Shown in pieces: positions 1 to 9,058 of a stretch of DNA of 64,000 nt (position 1 is its first letter; each line of letters opens with the position of its first letter). This stretch comes from JARKPK01 sp964631235 (lineage in GTDB: Bacteria; Planctomycetota; Planctomycetia; Pirellulales; Thermoguttaceae): contig CAZVZX010000020.1 in the NCBI GenBank assembly GCA_964631235.1, positions 23,115-87,114 on the forward strand, given 5' to 3'. The translations under genes were made by a program, and so were the position numbers. The notes under the pieces were generated by a model. The model saw only the letters and a program-made list of their open reading frames with translations, was not told where the DNA came from and made no database searches.

Positions 1-300
1 GTGTTCGATACGTACCACCTCGGAGCGACGCCCGGTGTGATCGAGCAAATCCCACAGGTGGCCGACCGTATCGCCCTGGTGCAGCTTGGAGATATGCGGT
101 CGCCGCCGGTCGGCGAGCAGAACCGCTGTCGGCTCGGCGAGGGCGTTTTGCCGTTGCGCGAGATGGTGGCCGCGTTGAAATCGGCGGGATACGACGGCTA
201 TTACGACGTAGAATTGCTTGGCGAAGAACTGGAGGGACACGCCTATGCGTCTCTCCTGAGTCATTCGCGACAATGGTTCGAACAGAATGTTGTGGGCTGA
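1..300 (+). CDS. C-terminal part of a sugar phosphate isomerase/epimerase-like TIM-barrel protein (5' truncated by window edge)
   Basis: The frame is open from the first base and ends at TGA 298-300, giving 99 visible residues; the beginning lies outside the window. The visible part reads VFDTYHLG, then a segment ending VQLGDM, then a GEG turn and a DVELLG strand. This strand pattern (DxxH and a late glutamate preceded by DVE) is typical of the last three beta/alpha units of xylose-isomerase-like TIM barrels (AP-endonuclease-2 family), where His and Glu bind a divalent metal. The substrate cannot be told from this fragment; hydroxypyruvate isomerase, inosose dehydratase-like and IolI-like enzymes share the pattern. 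Family assignment is moderately sure, function is not. Confidence 0.7.
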   Translation: MFDTYHLGATPGVIEQIPQVADRIALVQLGDMRSPPVGEQNRCRLGEGVLPLREMVAALKSAGYDGYYDVELLGEELEGHAYASLLSHSRQWFEQNVVG

Positions 301-566
301 GCTGTTTGTAGTTCCGCGTTCTCCGGGGCTTAAACGAAAGACTCTGCAATAGGTTCGTACTCGCCGGATCGCTCGCAACACCCTGCGGCATGCCGAACAA
401 TTGGAGCGGTTTGTTTTTTTGTCGAACACGGAGTCTTTCCGAGGCCCTTGCGGGCCGAAAGGGGCGAAGGGCCGAAGGGGGCTGCACTCAATCTGTTCGC
501 TGGTTTGTCGGCAATTTCGTTCAAGCGAGATGCCGGTTGTTGCTTTTTTCGGAAGAGGTCGTAGTC

Positions 567-800
567 ATGCCGATCTACGAATATGTGTGCAGTCGTTGCG
601 GCCATCAGTTCGAATTGTTGGTCCGATCGGACGAAAGGCCGCTTTGTCCCAGTTGTCACAGCGGGCAACTCGAAAGGCAATTCAGCGCGCCGGCCGCTCA
701 CTCGTCGAGTTCTGCAAACGATTGTCCCCAGCGCAAGGCGTGTCCGGCTGAGCATTGCTGCGGGCAGAACTGCGGCATGAGTGACTGGGGGAACTATTGA
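567..800 (+). CDS. FmdB-family zinc ribbon protein
   Basis: A 77-residue protein opening MPIYEYVCSRCG, the usual start of the FmdB/CxxC_CxxC_SSSS family. Two CxxC knuckles (C8/C11 and C27/C30) should bind one zinc ion. The Ser-rich stretch after the ribbon and a Cys-rich tail (six more Cys among the last 25 residues) are common in this family. The start at 567 is supported by GGAAGAGG at 551-558; the longer open frame upstream to 390 has no family similarity. Members are often called putative regulatory proteins, but the true role is unknown; nucleic-acid binding is an inference from the fold. It stands alone, convergent with the hydrolase gene downstream. Confidence 0.85.
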   Translation: MPIYEYVCSRCGHQFELLVRSDERPLCPSCHSGQLERQFSAPAAHSSSSANDCPQRKACPAEHCCGQNCGMSDWGNY

Positions 801-956
801 TCGCGGGAAGCCGCGACAGTCCGGTGCGGATTATTCGGCCAAGATAACCGAAATCCCCGGCCGGCGGCCGCGCGCCATTTACGATTCGAGCGTTCTTACG
901 TCACGGCGTTCGTTGTCGCTGCCTGATCTGTTTGAGGGGACCGATCAGGCGTTGGT

Positions 957-2057
957 TCACTTGGTCTGACGCTCCGCATCGGCGTTCGTGATGCGGCTTG
1001 TAGCTTTTCGCCATTTCCAGTCGCCCATCTTGCCGAACCATTGGGCGCACTCGTCAGACGCCAGCCATTGTTTTGCTTTTTCGTCGTGACGGAGGTAGGC
1101 GTTCCAGAATGCCGTGCTGACGGTGCGGACCACCTCGCGAACGGCTTTCGGATCGGGGCCGTCCTCGCGCCGCAAGAGAGCGCCCGGGCGAGCCACGCCG
1201 GCGAACACTCCGTGATCTCCCCCGGCGAATACCAATTGAAAGCAGTCGACCGACTTGGTGTACTCGTAGGGCAGCAGGCGTTGTTGGGGGGTGACGTCGG
1301 TGATGCGGGCGCCGTCGTCGCGTGTGCCGGTCATGTAGAGCATGGGGATTCGAATGCCGCCGAACGCCTCTTCAAGCTTGCTGGGGCTATCGGCGATGCC
1401 GTTGGGCGGCGACGGGCTCATGGCGAATCCCGCCTTTACGCGCGATTCGTCGTAGCGAAATTCGCGGGCCAAGACGGTTCTTGCCAGTCCCGCGATTCCT
1501 TGCGTGGTGACGGCCCCGAACGAATGCCCCGCCATCCCGACCCGATCGAGATCGAAACGGCGCGTATATTTTGAATCATCGCGGGCAAGCTGCTCTAACT
1601 GATCGAGCGCAAACGATACATCGCGAAGCCGATCGTAGGCGACGCCCGGTTTTTTCGTCGCTTCTCGAAGACTTGGCAACGGATTGGCCGAACCGCGCCA
1701 AACTTCGACATCGCTTCCTGCGTGTTGCAGATGAATGACTGCATATCCGTACGACGCCCAATGGCTGCCGAGATACTCGTACGCGAAGCGCGAACCTCCC
1801 AGCCCGTGCGAAAACACCACAACAGGGGCCGGTTTCGCCGGAGACTTCGGCAAATAGAGCTTGACGGGAACGGTGCGATCTCGCTTTGCGTCGCGCCACT
1901 CGAACAGAACCGTTTCGACTTCGTGTTTGCCCGCAGCGGGGCCGTAAGGGGTTTCGGAAAACCGGGCGTCAGCGGCCGCTTGGCCCCAATTGACCAGGGC
2001 CGTAATCGTCAGGATCCAAGAAAAGGTTAAAGAACTGCGGGGAGCGGTCTGGGTCAC
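957..2057 (-). CDS. secreted alpha/beta hydrolase, dienelactone-hydrolase/PAF-acetylhydrolase-like
   Basis: 366 residues with a hydrophobic signal-like stretch at about 10-28, so probably exported. The fold core shows VVVFSHGLGGSR (oxyanion-hole region, residues 80-90), the nucleophile elbow GHSFG with Ser179, a candidate acid at D247/D248 (TGTRDD), and His282 in GGDHG, a complete Ser-Asp-His triad. The closest named relatives are predicted dienelactone hydrolases (COG4188) and bacterial PAF-acetylhydrolase-like esterases; the substrate is unknown. The start is GTG at 2057 with AAAGGA about 8 nt upstream. It is monocistronic: 350 bp separate it from the next minus-strand gene, and the gene beyond its end is convergent. 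Confidence 0.85.
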   Translation of the reverse strand: MTQTAPRSSLTFSWILTITALVNWGQAAADARFSETPYGPAAGKHEVETVLFEWRDAKRDRTVPVKLYLPKSPAKPAPVVVFSHGLGGSRFAYEYLGSHWASYGYAVIHLQHAGSDVEVWRGSANPLPSLREATKKPGVAYDRLRDVSFALDQLEQLARDDSKYTRRFDLDRVGMAGHSFGAVTTQGIAGLARTVLAREFRYDESRVKAGFAMSPSPPNGIADSPSKLEEAFGGIRIPMLYMTGTRDDGARITDVTPQQRLLPYEYTKSVDCFQLVFAGGDHGVFAGVARPGALLRREDGPDPKAVREVVRTVSTAFWNAYLRHDEKAKQWLASDECAQWFGKMGDWKWRKATSRITNADAERQTK

Positions 2058-2407
2058 GGCGGTGTCCTTTCGTCATACCGGGTGATTATTCCCCCGCCCG
2101 GCTTCTTCGAAGTCGATGTCGAACGGTCAACGCTCAACATAGATTCTGAGCGATAATTCAAAACGCGGTCCACGCGGTCCAGCCTTGCAATCGGCTGTTG
2201 CGCTGGAATTCCGTTCATATTTCGGAATTGAGCACCTCGTTGCCGAAATAGAACCGCAAGAGACGGCCGGCGGTTCAAACGCGGTTCACACGCAAGATTG
2301 CCACGTCGTTGCGACCGCGGCCGCCTTCGCAATTGTGTGCGACTATCAGGGAAAAGCATGCGCTTGCAGCCCGCACCGGCAATAGTTGCTCGATTTCGGC
2401 AACTCTT
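2058..2407. other. intergenic region upstream of the hydrolase gene
   Basis: 350 bp with no credible gene. It should hold the hydrolase promoter (minus strand), but I see no clear -35/-10 pair. A tandem GCGGTCCAC/GCGGTCCAG (about 2164-2181) and two similar GCGGTTCA-type words (2270-2290) are the only repeats noticed. Confidence 0.5.
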
Positions 2408-3103
2408 TCAGTTTGCGCTGAATGGCGGTGGAAATTCAAGGGCCGACGATCCCGCCGCGTCGAATGATTCGAGCCGTTCCAACAAATGAGCGGCCCGAGC
2501 CAGGACGTCGGTTTCGGCCAGCAGCGAGTATTTGTCAGAAACCGGTATGTCCATCATATACGAGATCACGTCCGTGAGCGTCGGCAGATCGATCTTGCCT
2601 CCAATGAGCTGATCGATCTGGTCGCGAGCCTCGGGCAAGAGGGGAGCAAACCGGGCGAACACGGATTGGAGCCGTCGCAACAACTCGGCCGAAGTCTCCG
2701 CTCGGTGCGGTGGTATGTAATCGGGGAGCAATCGCACGCGGGCCTCGCGGAAGAGATGCACCGCCGGAAGCTCTTCAACGATCTCGAATCGCCGCAATCC
2801 CATCAATAATAGGTTGTACGTTCCATCTTCCAGCCGACAGTGGGCGGCGACACGTCCCAGGCAGCCCACGGGCAGTAGGGGCGGGCGACCTTCATAATCC
2901 GACTCCCAGCCCGGGGCTAACAGCGCCATTCCGATCAACTGGTCGGCGGCCAGTGATGCTTCGAGCATTGCTCGATAACGCGGTTCGAAGATGTGCAGTG
3001 GCTGCATCACATGCGGAAAGAGCACCAAATTGGGCAACGGAAAAAGCCGTACAACGCCTCGAAAGGCGGATTCCCAATGTTCCGAGGCCTCTTGCTCCGA
3101 CAT
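2408..3103 (-). CDS. LON-protease substrate-binding (LON N-terminal) domain protein
   Basis: 231 residues from ATG 3103, preceded by GGGAG at 5 nt; an in-frame TTG at 3124 would add seven residues. The protein consists almost entirely of a LON_substr_bdg (PUA-like) domain: VRLFPLPNLVLFPH, then LHIFEPRYRAM, then a helix bundle. The ATPase and peptidase domains of Lon are absent, as in stand-alone COG2802 proteins. A role in substrate recognition or as an adaptor is inferred from the domain; no partner is visible here. It follows the DUF309 gene by 31 bp on the same strand, so the two are probably co-transcribed, a pairing that gives no further hint of function. Confidence 0.85.
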   Translation of the reverse strand: MSEQEASEHWESAFRGVVRLFPLPNLVLFPHVMQPLHIFEPRYRAMLEASLAADQLIGMALLAPGWESDYEGRPPLLPVGCLGRVAAHCRLEDGTYNLLLMGLRRFEIVEELPAVHLFREARVRLLPDYIPPHRAETSAELLRRLQSVFARFAPLLPEARDQIDQLIGGKIDLPTLTDVISYMMDIPVSDKYSLLAETDVLARAAHLLERLESFDAAGSSALEFPPPFSAN

Positions 3104-3134
3104 TCCCAGCTCCCGATCATGCAACGTTCGCTTG

Positions 3135-3680
3135 TCACGTGTTGATTGATTTGTCCGTAATAGAATCTTGGTGAGCGGCGGTTATCTCACCGTTTGCTTC
3201 AGCGTTTGCTTCAGCGTTTGCGCTGACCGACGAACAAGGTGTTGTCGTGTGACCGGCTGCGAAGACCGGGACCGGCGGCTGCGGGCCGCCTTGCTCGGCC
3301 GCTGCGAAACAAATTGCCACGGCTTGGGACAACTCGGCGACAGCGGCGTTCAATACGGTCGGCTTGGCCTGGGCGACGATCCCTCGGGCGGAATCGAGCA
3401 ACTTGGCACAACCACGCCGGTTTCCCCGCTGCAAATGGTACATTGCGGCGGCCAGTTGAATCAATGCCTTGGAAAGACCTCGTTCGGGGCGTCCCAAGGC
3501 GATCCACCATTGCTCCCAGTGCTCGTGCGCGAGAAAGTACGCCCCGCGATTGAACGCCGTTGCGCCCTCGAAGAACTGGGGCGACAAACCGTCGTGAAGC
3601 GGATCGAGGGCGTCGGTGATTTCTTCGAGGCGCATCTTTTCGAACGCAAGCGGATGAGAGGTGAGTGTTGGTGGAAACAT
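3135..3680 (-). CDS. DUF309 domain protein
   Basis: 181 residues. The DUF309 signature is clear: an N-terminal helix with FNRGAYFLAHEHWEQWW (His52, Glu53, Trp55, Glu56, Trp58) followed by a second amphipathic helix (LIQLAAAMYHL). The small all-helical domain occupies about residues 33-125. The tail is low complexity, with an in-frame 12-bp tandem repeat (3191-3226) coding for NAEANAEA. Function of DUF309 is not established. The ATG at 3680 is the first possible start; an internal ATG (residue 16) begins MRLEEITDAL and could equally be used. A TATAAT lies at 3703-3698 on this strand. Confidence 0.75.
   Translation of the reverse strand: MFPPTLTSHPLAFEKMRLEEITDALDPLHDGLSPQFFEGATAFNRGAYFLAHEHWEQWWIALGRPERGLSKALIQLAAAMYHLQRGNRRGCAKLLDSARGIVAQAKPTVLNAAVAELSQAVAICFAAAEQGGPQPPVPVFAAGHTTTPCSSVSANAEANAEANGEITAAHQDSITDKSINT
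3191..3226. repeat. 12-bp tandem repeat, about 3 copies, inside the DUF309 gene
   Basis: CGTTTGCTTCAG is present twice exactly (3191-3202, 3203-3214) and once imperfectly (3215-3226). It is in frame and encodes the NAEA repeats in the C-terminal tail, so copy-number change would only lengthen or shorten the tail. Confidence 0.8.
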
Positions 3681-4515
3681 CGCACTACGGCCGCAGAATT
3701 ATAGGCAAGGCATTTGTCAAAGGCCATGCATCGGCCCGGCTCCTTCGGCCAGCTCGGCCGTCGCGAAAAGGCCGGCGTTGGACGGCCGGATGGCTTCCCA
3801 GCCGGGCGAACCGTTATTGGTCGGTTGCACCGAATCGGACGGGCTCGCTTTGCGAAGAAATGGTAGTGGACGGCCCAATCGGGCGTTATAATGACCAATC
3901 GGAACAGACTTCCCTCCAATCGCAAAGCCGCGACACCTTGCCCGGGCGGACGGCACGCCGCGTTTTCGGGCGGCACCGATGAAGTGTAATGGTTCGAGTG
4001 CGGGCGGGGCGTGGATCGCACTGTTCACGCGATCTGCGGCAAAGCCGACGGCCGGGCTATATTTGAGCGAAAATCAGACGAAAGAAGAGGCCATGCTCTT
4101 CCGTTGTCGGATGCCGCTTGAGGCAATCGCCGCAAATAGGAGGGGTTGCCGTGCTTTCCCAAAAGGTCTAAACAGAACTGCGAAAGACGTAAAGCGGTTC
4201 AAACGGGAGCCGCACGTTGTCGGCCGCATTCGCAACTGGACTAGATGTTTTCCGGACAACGCAGTCTTGGGCGAGGTTGAATCTCGCTGTCGAGCGTTGT
4301 GCCGATGGGTAGTTGATCCTATTGTTCGCGCTGTGTCGGCGTCGGGACGATCACGATCGATCTCTCAGGAAGATAAGGAAGAGTGGTCGGTCTGCGGTGC
4401 GAACGGCGGGGCGTCGAGTAGTAATGGATTCGGCCGGACGGCGGATGAGCGATTAGTCGGTTTGAGTGCGGTGCGATTGATCGGCAGCGACTCGAACTAC
4501 GGAGGTGAGATACCG
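3681..4515. other. divergent intergenic region between the DUF309 and TPR genes
   Basis: 835 bp without a supported gene. A frame open from 3979 runs into the TPR gene but lacks protein-like composition. The region contains TATAAT boxes at 3703-3698 (minus) and 3887-3892 (plus, within TATAATGAC), and one degenerate copy of dispersed repeat family R2 at 4176-4203. Confidence 0.6.
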
Positions 4516-7500
4516 ATGAAGATCGTGGTGGCAAAGGCGGGGTTGCTTGGGCTGGTCATCGGCGTGCTGGTCGGGGGATGGACGCCGACGTGCGGAGGCT
4601 TTGCCCATGGCGCCGAGGAAAGGGCCGATGCCGCATCGCGGCAGTATGCAGCGGCCGTTGCCTTGCAGAACAAGGGCGAGTATGCCTTGGCGGCGGACGA
4701 GTGGTCGCGATTTCTTTCGGAGAACAAGGACGATCCGCGGCGCGATCGGGCGCACTATTACTTGGGCATCTGCCAATTGAAGTTGGGCAAGGCAAGCGCC
4801 GCGCGCGATGCGTTCGAAGCGGTGATCGACAACTTTCCCGATTCGAAGAACATCGAGTCCGCTTATTTCTTCAAGGGACTGGCCGACTATATCGCGGGCC
4901 AGCAGGGCAAGGCCGAGCAGTTCGATGCCGCGGCCGGAGCGTTTGCCGCATTCGTTGAGAAGTTTCCGAAGAGCGAGCGGGTGGCCGAGGCCCTCTTTTA
5001 TCAAGGCGAAAGTTTGTACGCTCGAGGAAAAAAGGCCGAAGCAGCGAAGCTGTATGAAGCGGCTTTGGCAAAGCAGCCCGGCGAGAAACTGGCGGCCGAC
5101 GCCTTGTATGCGCTGGGCGTTTCTCGTGAGGAGTTGAACGAACATGCGGCGGCCGCAAAGGCGTACGATCGATTCATGGAGCAATTCAAGAATCATCCGC
5201 TTCGAACCGAGGTGCTGATGCGCCGGGGCGATTGCGATTTTGCCGCCGGTGATTTCGCCGCCGCGGCTCAGCGGTTTGCCGCGGCCGCGAGCACCGAGGG
5301 CTTCGCCCTGGCGGACTACGCTCTGCTGCGCAATGCCGATGCCCTAGCCAAAAGCAAACAATGGGCCGATGCCGCCAAACTGTATTCCTCGGTGCCGGAA
5401 AAGTTTCCTGATTCGGTTCATGCCGCGCCGGCCCGGCTGGCGGGGGCGAAAGCCTTTTTCCAGATGGCCGAGTACGCGAAGGCGAGGAATCTGCTCGAGC
5501 CGCTTGTTGCCGGCAAGCAGAACGGCGACGGTGCCCTAACGGCTCGGGCGGAGGCTTGGCATTGGATGGCTCGCTGTTGGCTCAAAGAGGGAATGCCTCA
5601 GGAGGTGATTACTCGGCTCACCCCCGATGTGATTGCCGGGCTTTCGAAGTCCTCTTGGGTTCCGACATTGATGTTGGACCGCGCCGACGCGATGTATGAG
5701 TTGCCCGATCAGCGCGCGGCATCGGTGGCGGCCTACGCCGAGATTGCCGAGAAGCATCCGAAGTCGGCCGACGCGCCCCAAGCCGCGTATTTGGCGGCGT
5801 TTACGGCGTTGGAAGTGCGGCAGTACGAAACGGCCAAATCGCATGCCGAGAAGTTCCTCAAGGAGTTTCCCGGGCATGAGCTCACGCCGGACGTTTCGGC
5901 GGTCGCAGCCGAGGTCGCTTTGCAATTGAAGGATTATGGACGGGCTCAGCAATTATTCGATCGCTTGCTGGCCGATCACGCCGGGCATGCCGACGCGGAG
6001 CTTTGGATCGTCCGCCGTGCGCTGGTGAGCTTTGTCCAAAAGAAGTACGCGGAAACGATCGCTGCTTTGGAACCGTCGCTCAAGAAAATCAACTCGCCGG
6101 AAGCGAGGGCTGAGGCACACTACCTGGTTGGTGCTGCCAAGCTCGCGATGGGCGATCATCGCGGGGCGATCGAGTCGTTGACCATCTCGCGACAGGCTTC
6201 CGACAAATGGCGTCAGGCAGACGAGGTATTGCTGCTGTTGGCGCAAGCTCAGCATGCGTCCGGAGCAACGGACGCGGCGGTGGCTACGTTGCGGAAGATG
6301 TCGTCCGATTACCCGAATAGCAAATTGGCAGAGCAGGCACGCTTGCGTTTGGGCGAGTATCTTGCCGCCGCAAAGCAATGGAAGGCAGCGGCGCAAGAAT
6401 ATGAGCAGACGTTGAAACTGTGGCCCAAGGGCGACATGGCCCCGTATGCGTTGCTTGGGCTTGCTTGGACGCAGTTCCAAACCCAAGACTATGCCGGGGC
6501 GGAGGCCAGCGTCGATCGCTTGGAGCAAGAGTTCAAAGATCATGTTGCGTTTGTCAAAGCCCGATATGTGCGCGGCATGGCGCGGCAGCAACTCCGCAAA
6601 TACGCCGAGGCGATTGCCGACCTCGAAACCTATCTAAAGCAGGATCTCAAAGAGCAAGAGAAAGCAGAAGTTCTTTATCTGGTGGCGATTTGCCAGTCGG
6701 GGCGCGAACGGTACGACGAAGCCGCGGCGACGCTCAAGCCGCTGGCGGCCGCGCAGCCGCCGTTGCCCTTTGCCGACAAGGTGAACTACGAACTCGGTTG
6801 GGCGTTGAAGTTGGCGGGCAAGATGGACGAGGCGTATTCGGCCTTTGAACGGGCGGCGGAGGCAAACCCCGAAGGACCGCTGGTTGCCGAGTGCGCATTC
6901 CATTTGGGCGAGCGCGATTACGCGGCCGGTCGTTTCGACGATGCAGCCAAACAGTACGCTCGGGCGGTTGCCAAGGCCGGCAATGATGACTTGGCGGAGA
7001 AAGCTCAGCACAAGCTCGGTTGGAGCTTGTACATGAAGCCCGACTACGCGGCCGCTCAAACGGCTTTTGAGGAGCAACGACGGCGCTGGCCCAAGGGAAC
7101 GCTGGCGGCTGACGCCGCCTTTATGATTGCCGAATCGCTGTTCCAGCAGAAGAAGTTCGACTTGGCGGCGGCTGCCTATGCCGCGGCGCCGAAAAGCGCG
7201 ATTGCCGATTCCGACGTGTTGTCGCTGTTGCACCATGCTCAGGCGAGCGCGCAACTGAAGAAGTGGGCCGAATCCCTGCGTCTGCTCGATCAGTTGCTCA
7301 AGAATCACGCCGACCACAAATTGGTTCCCGAGGCCCTGTTTGAGAAAGGGATGGCCCTTCGCGCTACGGAAAAACCGGCCGAGGCGATCAAGGCCTGGGA
7401 GGCCGTCGTCGCTGCAACAGGACGCGAGGTGGCCGCGCGGGCCCAATTCATGATCGGACAGATTCAGTTCGAGCAGAAGCAGCACGAAGAGGCGATCAAG

Positions 7501-7698
7501 AGCTTCTTCCGAGTCATCTACGGTTACGGGTTTACGCAATGGCAGGCCGACGCATCGTATGAAGCGGCGCGCTGTTTCGAGGTGCTCAAGAAGCCCGAAC
7601 AGGCCCTAAAGCTGTATGAAGAACTCGTGTCGAAGTATCCCGAGAGCGACAAGGTTTCGCTGGCCAAAGAACGCATTGCCGTCCTCAAGAAGCAGTAA
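4516..7698 (+). CDS. large periplasmic tetratricopeptide-repeat protein, first gene of the ExbB/ExbD cluster
   Basis: 1060 residues from ATG 4516, chosen because GGAGGTGAG (4501-4509) is an excellent ribosome site and the first 33 residues form a signal peptide (hydrophobic 8-22, then AHGAEE). The rest is a chain of helical TPR units from about residue 40 to the end, with repeated patterns such as AxYYLGICQLKLGK, ALYALGVSREELN and AxFKLGWSLYMKP. TPR arrays mediate protein-protein contacts. Position directly before exbB (8 bp) suggests a role like CpoB/YbgF, the periplasmic TPR partner of the Tol system, but this protein is about four times longer. That analogy is inference from context. Confidence 0.9.
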   Translation: MKIVVAKAGLLGLVIGVLVGGWTPTCGGFAHGAEERADAASRQYAAAVALQNKGEYALAADEWSRFLSENKDDPRRDRAHYYLGICQLKLGKASAARDAFEAVIDNFPDSKNIESAYFFKGLADYIAGQQGKAEQFDAAAGAFAAFVEKFPKSERVAEALFYQGESLYARGKKAEAAKLYEAALAKQPGEKLAADALYALGVSREELNEHAAAAKAYDRFMEQFKNHPLRTEVLMRRGDCDFAAGDFAAAAQRFAAAASTEGFALADYALLRNADALAKSKQWADAAKLYSSVPEKFPDSVHAAPARLAGAKAFFQMAEYAKARNLLEPLVAGKQNGDGALTARAEAWHWMARCWLKEGMPQEVITRLTPDVIAGLSKSSWVPTLMLDRADAMYELPDQRAASVAAYAEIAEKHPKSADAPQAAYLAAFTALEVRQYETAKSHAEKFLKEFPGHELTPDVSAVAAEVALQLKDYGRAQQLFDRLLADHAGHADAELWIVRRALVSFVQKKYAETIAALEPSLKKINSPEARAEAHYLVGAAKLAMGDHRGAIESLTISRQASDKWRQADEVLLLLAQAQHASGATDAAVATLRKMSSDYPNSKLAEQARLRLGEYLAAAKQWKAAAQEYEQTLKLWPKGDMAPYALLGLAWTQFQTQDYAGAEASVDRLEQEFKDHVAFVKARYVRGMARQQLRKYAEAIADLETYLKQDLKEQEKAEVLYLVAICQSGRERYDEAAATLKPLAAAQPPLPFADKVNYELGWALKLAGKMDEAYSAFERAAEANPEGPLVAECAFHLGERDYAAGRFDDAAKQYARAVAKAGNDDLAEKAQHKLGWSLYMKPDYAAAQTAFEEQRRRWPKGTLAADAAFMIAESLFQQKKFDLAAAAYAAAPKSAIADSDVLSLLHHAQASAQLKKWAESLRLLDQLLKNHADHKLVPEALFEKGMALRATEKPAEAIKAWEAVVAATGREVAARAQFMIGQIQFEQKQHEEAIKSFFRVIYGYGFTQWQADASYEAARCFEVLKKPEQALKLYEELVSKYPESDKVSLAKERIAVLKKQ

Positions 7699-7706
7699 GT
7701 GCCGCG

Positions 7707-8696
7707 ATGAAAACGAGCAAGTGGTTTCGGTTGTCTGTTGCTTCGATTGGCGTTTGGGTTGGGCTTGCATTGGGTGCCGCCGTGCGCAACGCGGTTGGTG
7801 CGGAAGCCGGGCCGTCGTCAGAGCCGCCGCCGGTGGAGAAGATCGCCGAGGGCGAGCGGGCCGCCGAGGAGGCGCTTCAGGCTCCGGCGTCGGCGCCACA
7901 GCCCGATGTGCGCGCCGCGGCGGATCCGATGGCCGACGTCCCCCGGATCAGCTTATGGAAGCTGTATCTCGATGGCGGCGTGTTGATGTATCCGATTACG
8001 GCCTTGTCATTCCTCGTGGTGCTTTTCGGTCTAGAGCGAGCGCTGGCATTGCGGCGCGGGAAGGTGTTGCCGCCGGGCTTGATCGCAGAGCTCGGTCGGC
8101 TCTCGCGGCAACAGGGCGGTCTTGATCCGAGGTCGGCCTACAAAGTGTGTCGCCAGTTTCCCTCGGCGGCTGCTCAGGTGATTCGCGCGATGCTCCTAAA
8201 GGTTGGACGCCCGCACGCCGAACTGGAGCAAACCGTTCACGATGCATCGGAACGAGAGGCCAACAAGCTTTACCGCAATGTGCGATGGCTGAATCTTTCG
8301 GCGGGGATCGCGCCGCTGTTGGGCCTTCTGGGCACGGTGCAGGGCATGATCATGGCCTTTTACATGACGGCGAACCTGCCCACGGGCGTCAATAAAGCGC
8401 GCTATTTGGCCGAGGGCATTTACGTGGCCTTGGTGACGACCTTCGGCGGGCTTTGCGTCGCCATTCCCGCGGCAATGCTCGCGCATTACTTTGAAGGAAA
8501 AATCCATCGTCTGTTCGGCGAGTTGGACGAAGCAATTGCAGGCATCATGCCGCAATTAGAACGATTCGAGGGCAAGCTGCGCATCAATCAGGAACAACTT
8601 GATGGTCCGCCGCCTTCGCCGCCGCCGACGCCGGGAGGCGGAACCGCGGCCGCTGGGCGCGCGGCGGCGCCGCTGGCCGCTGGCGTCCGGAGGTAG
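7707..8696 (+). CDS. MotA/TolQ/ExbB proton channel family protein
   Basis: 329 residues with an N-terminal signal-like segment (8-30) and about 60 polar residues before the channel domain, an arrangement common in ExbB-like proteins outside the enterics. Three membrane helices are seen: about 92-113, 196-220 (APLLGLLGTVQGM, with Thr210) and 236-261 (VALVTTFGGLC, Thr244/Thr245). The two threonine-bearing helices line the proton path in ExbB/TolQ. The C-terminus ends in a Pro/Gly/Ala-rich tail. It starts 8 bp after the TPR gene with no strong ribosome site, so translational coupling is likely. With ExbD it should form the proton-driven motor of an envelope energy-transduction complex. Confidence 0.93.
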   Translation: MKTSKWFRLSVASIGVWVGLALGAAVRNAVGAEAGPSSEPPPVEKIAEGERAAEEALQAPASAPQPDVRAAADPMADVPRISLWKLYLDGGVLMYPITALSFLVVLFGLERALALRRGKVLPPGLIAELGRLSRQQGGLDPRSAYKVCRQFPSAAAQVIRAMLLKVGRPHAELEQTVHDASEREANKLYRNVRWLNLSAGIAPLLGLLGTVQGMIMAFYMTANLPTGVNKARYLAEGIYVALVTTFGGLCVAIPAAMLAHYFEGKIHRLFGELDEAIAGIMPQLERFEGKLRINQEQLDGPPPSPPPTPGGGTAAAGRAAAPLAAGVRR

Positions 8697-9058
8697 TCCG
8701 GAGGTGGTTGGTAGGTGGTGGGAGGAAATAGGCGGTCGAACGTCGTGGAAGAAGGCAATGCAGTCGGACCAATGACCGGAATGGCAGTGAGAAAGCCGAA
8801 GAGGGCGCATTGTTTCTTCGGCGGATGCCATGTGCCGGAAGAGGTAGATACCGGGCGATCGATGCCGGGCAACAAAGATCAGACCACGAATCTCGCAAAT
8901 CAATCAATGAGGTCGCGCCATGCTGAATAGTCTCACACAATTACGGAAGCGGCCGCAGGCGCAGCGAAGCAACGGCTTGCGTCGAGGTGCCGTTTGAACT
9001 GTTTTCCGTTTTTTGCGGTGTTATTTGGGTGGCGCAACTTGGCAAGACGAGGCAATCG
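8697..9058. other. intergenic region between exbB-like and exbD-like genes
   Basis: 362 bp, unusually long inside a functional cluster. No credible gene is seen (a 71-codon frame at 8715-8930 lacks protein character). The 3' part is a copy of dispersed repeat R2 (8958-9030) placed 29 bp before the exbD start. Confidence 0.6.
8958..9030 (+). repeat. dispersed repeat family R2, long copy
   Basis: The segment GGCGCAGCGA...TTGAACTG..TTTCCGTTTTTTGCGG..TTATTTGGG aligns over about 73 bp with 52767-52838, with the GGCGCAGCGA word and the TGAAC word 37 and 38 bp apart in the two copies. The core CCGTTTTTTGCGG is a short imperfect palindrome. It lies just upstream of exbD. Confidence 0.75.

Noticed and set aside
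3698..3720. Exact TTGACA and TATAAT on the minus strand upstream of DUF309
   Set aside because: They are only 11 bp apart, too close for a sigma-70 promoter; -10 alone may still be used.
3979..4515. 179-codon upstream extension of the TPR protein
   Set aside because: Signal peptide and perfect ribosome site are at 4516; the extension has no coding character.
8715..8930. 71-codon frame between exbB and exbD
   Set aside because: No similarity, and composition fits non-coding DNA.
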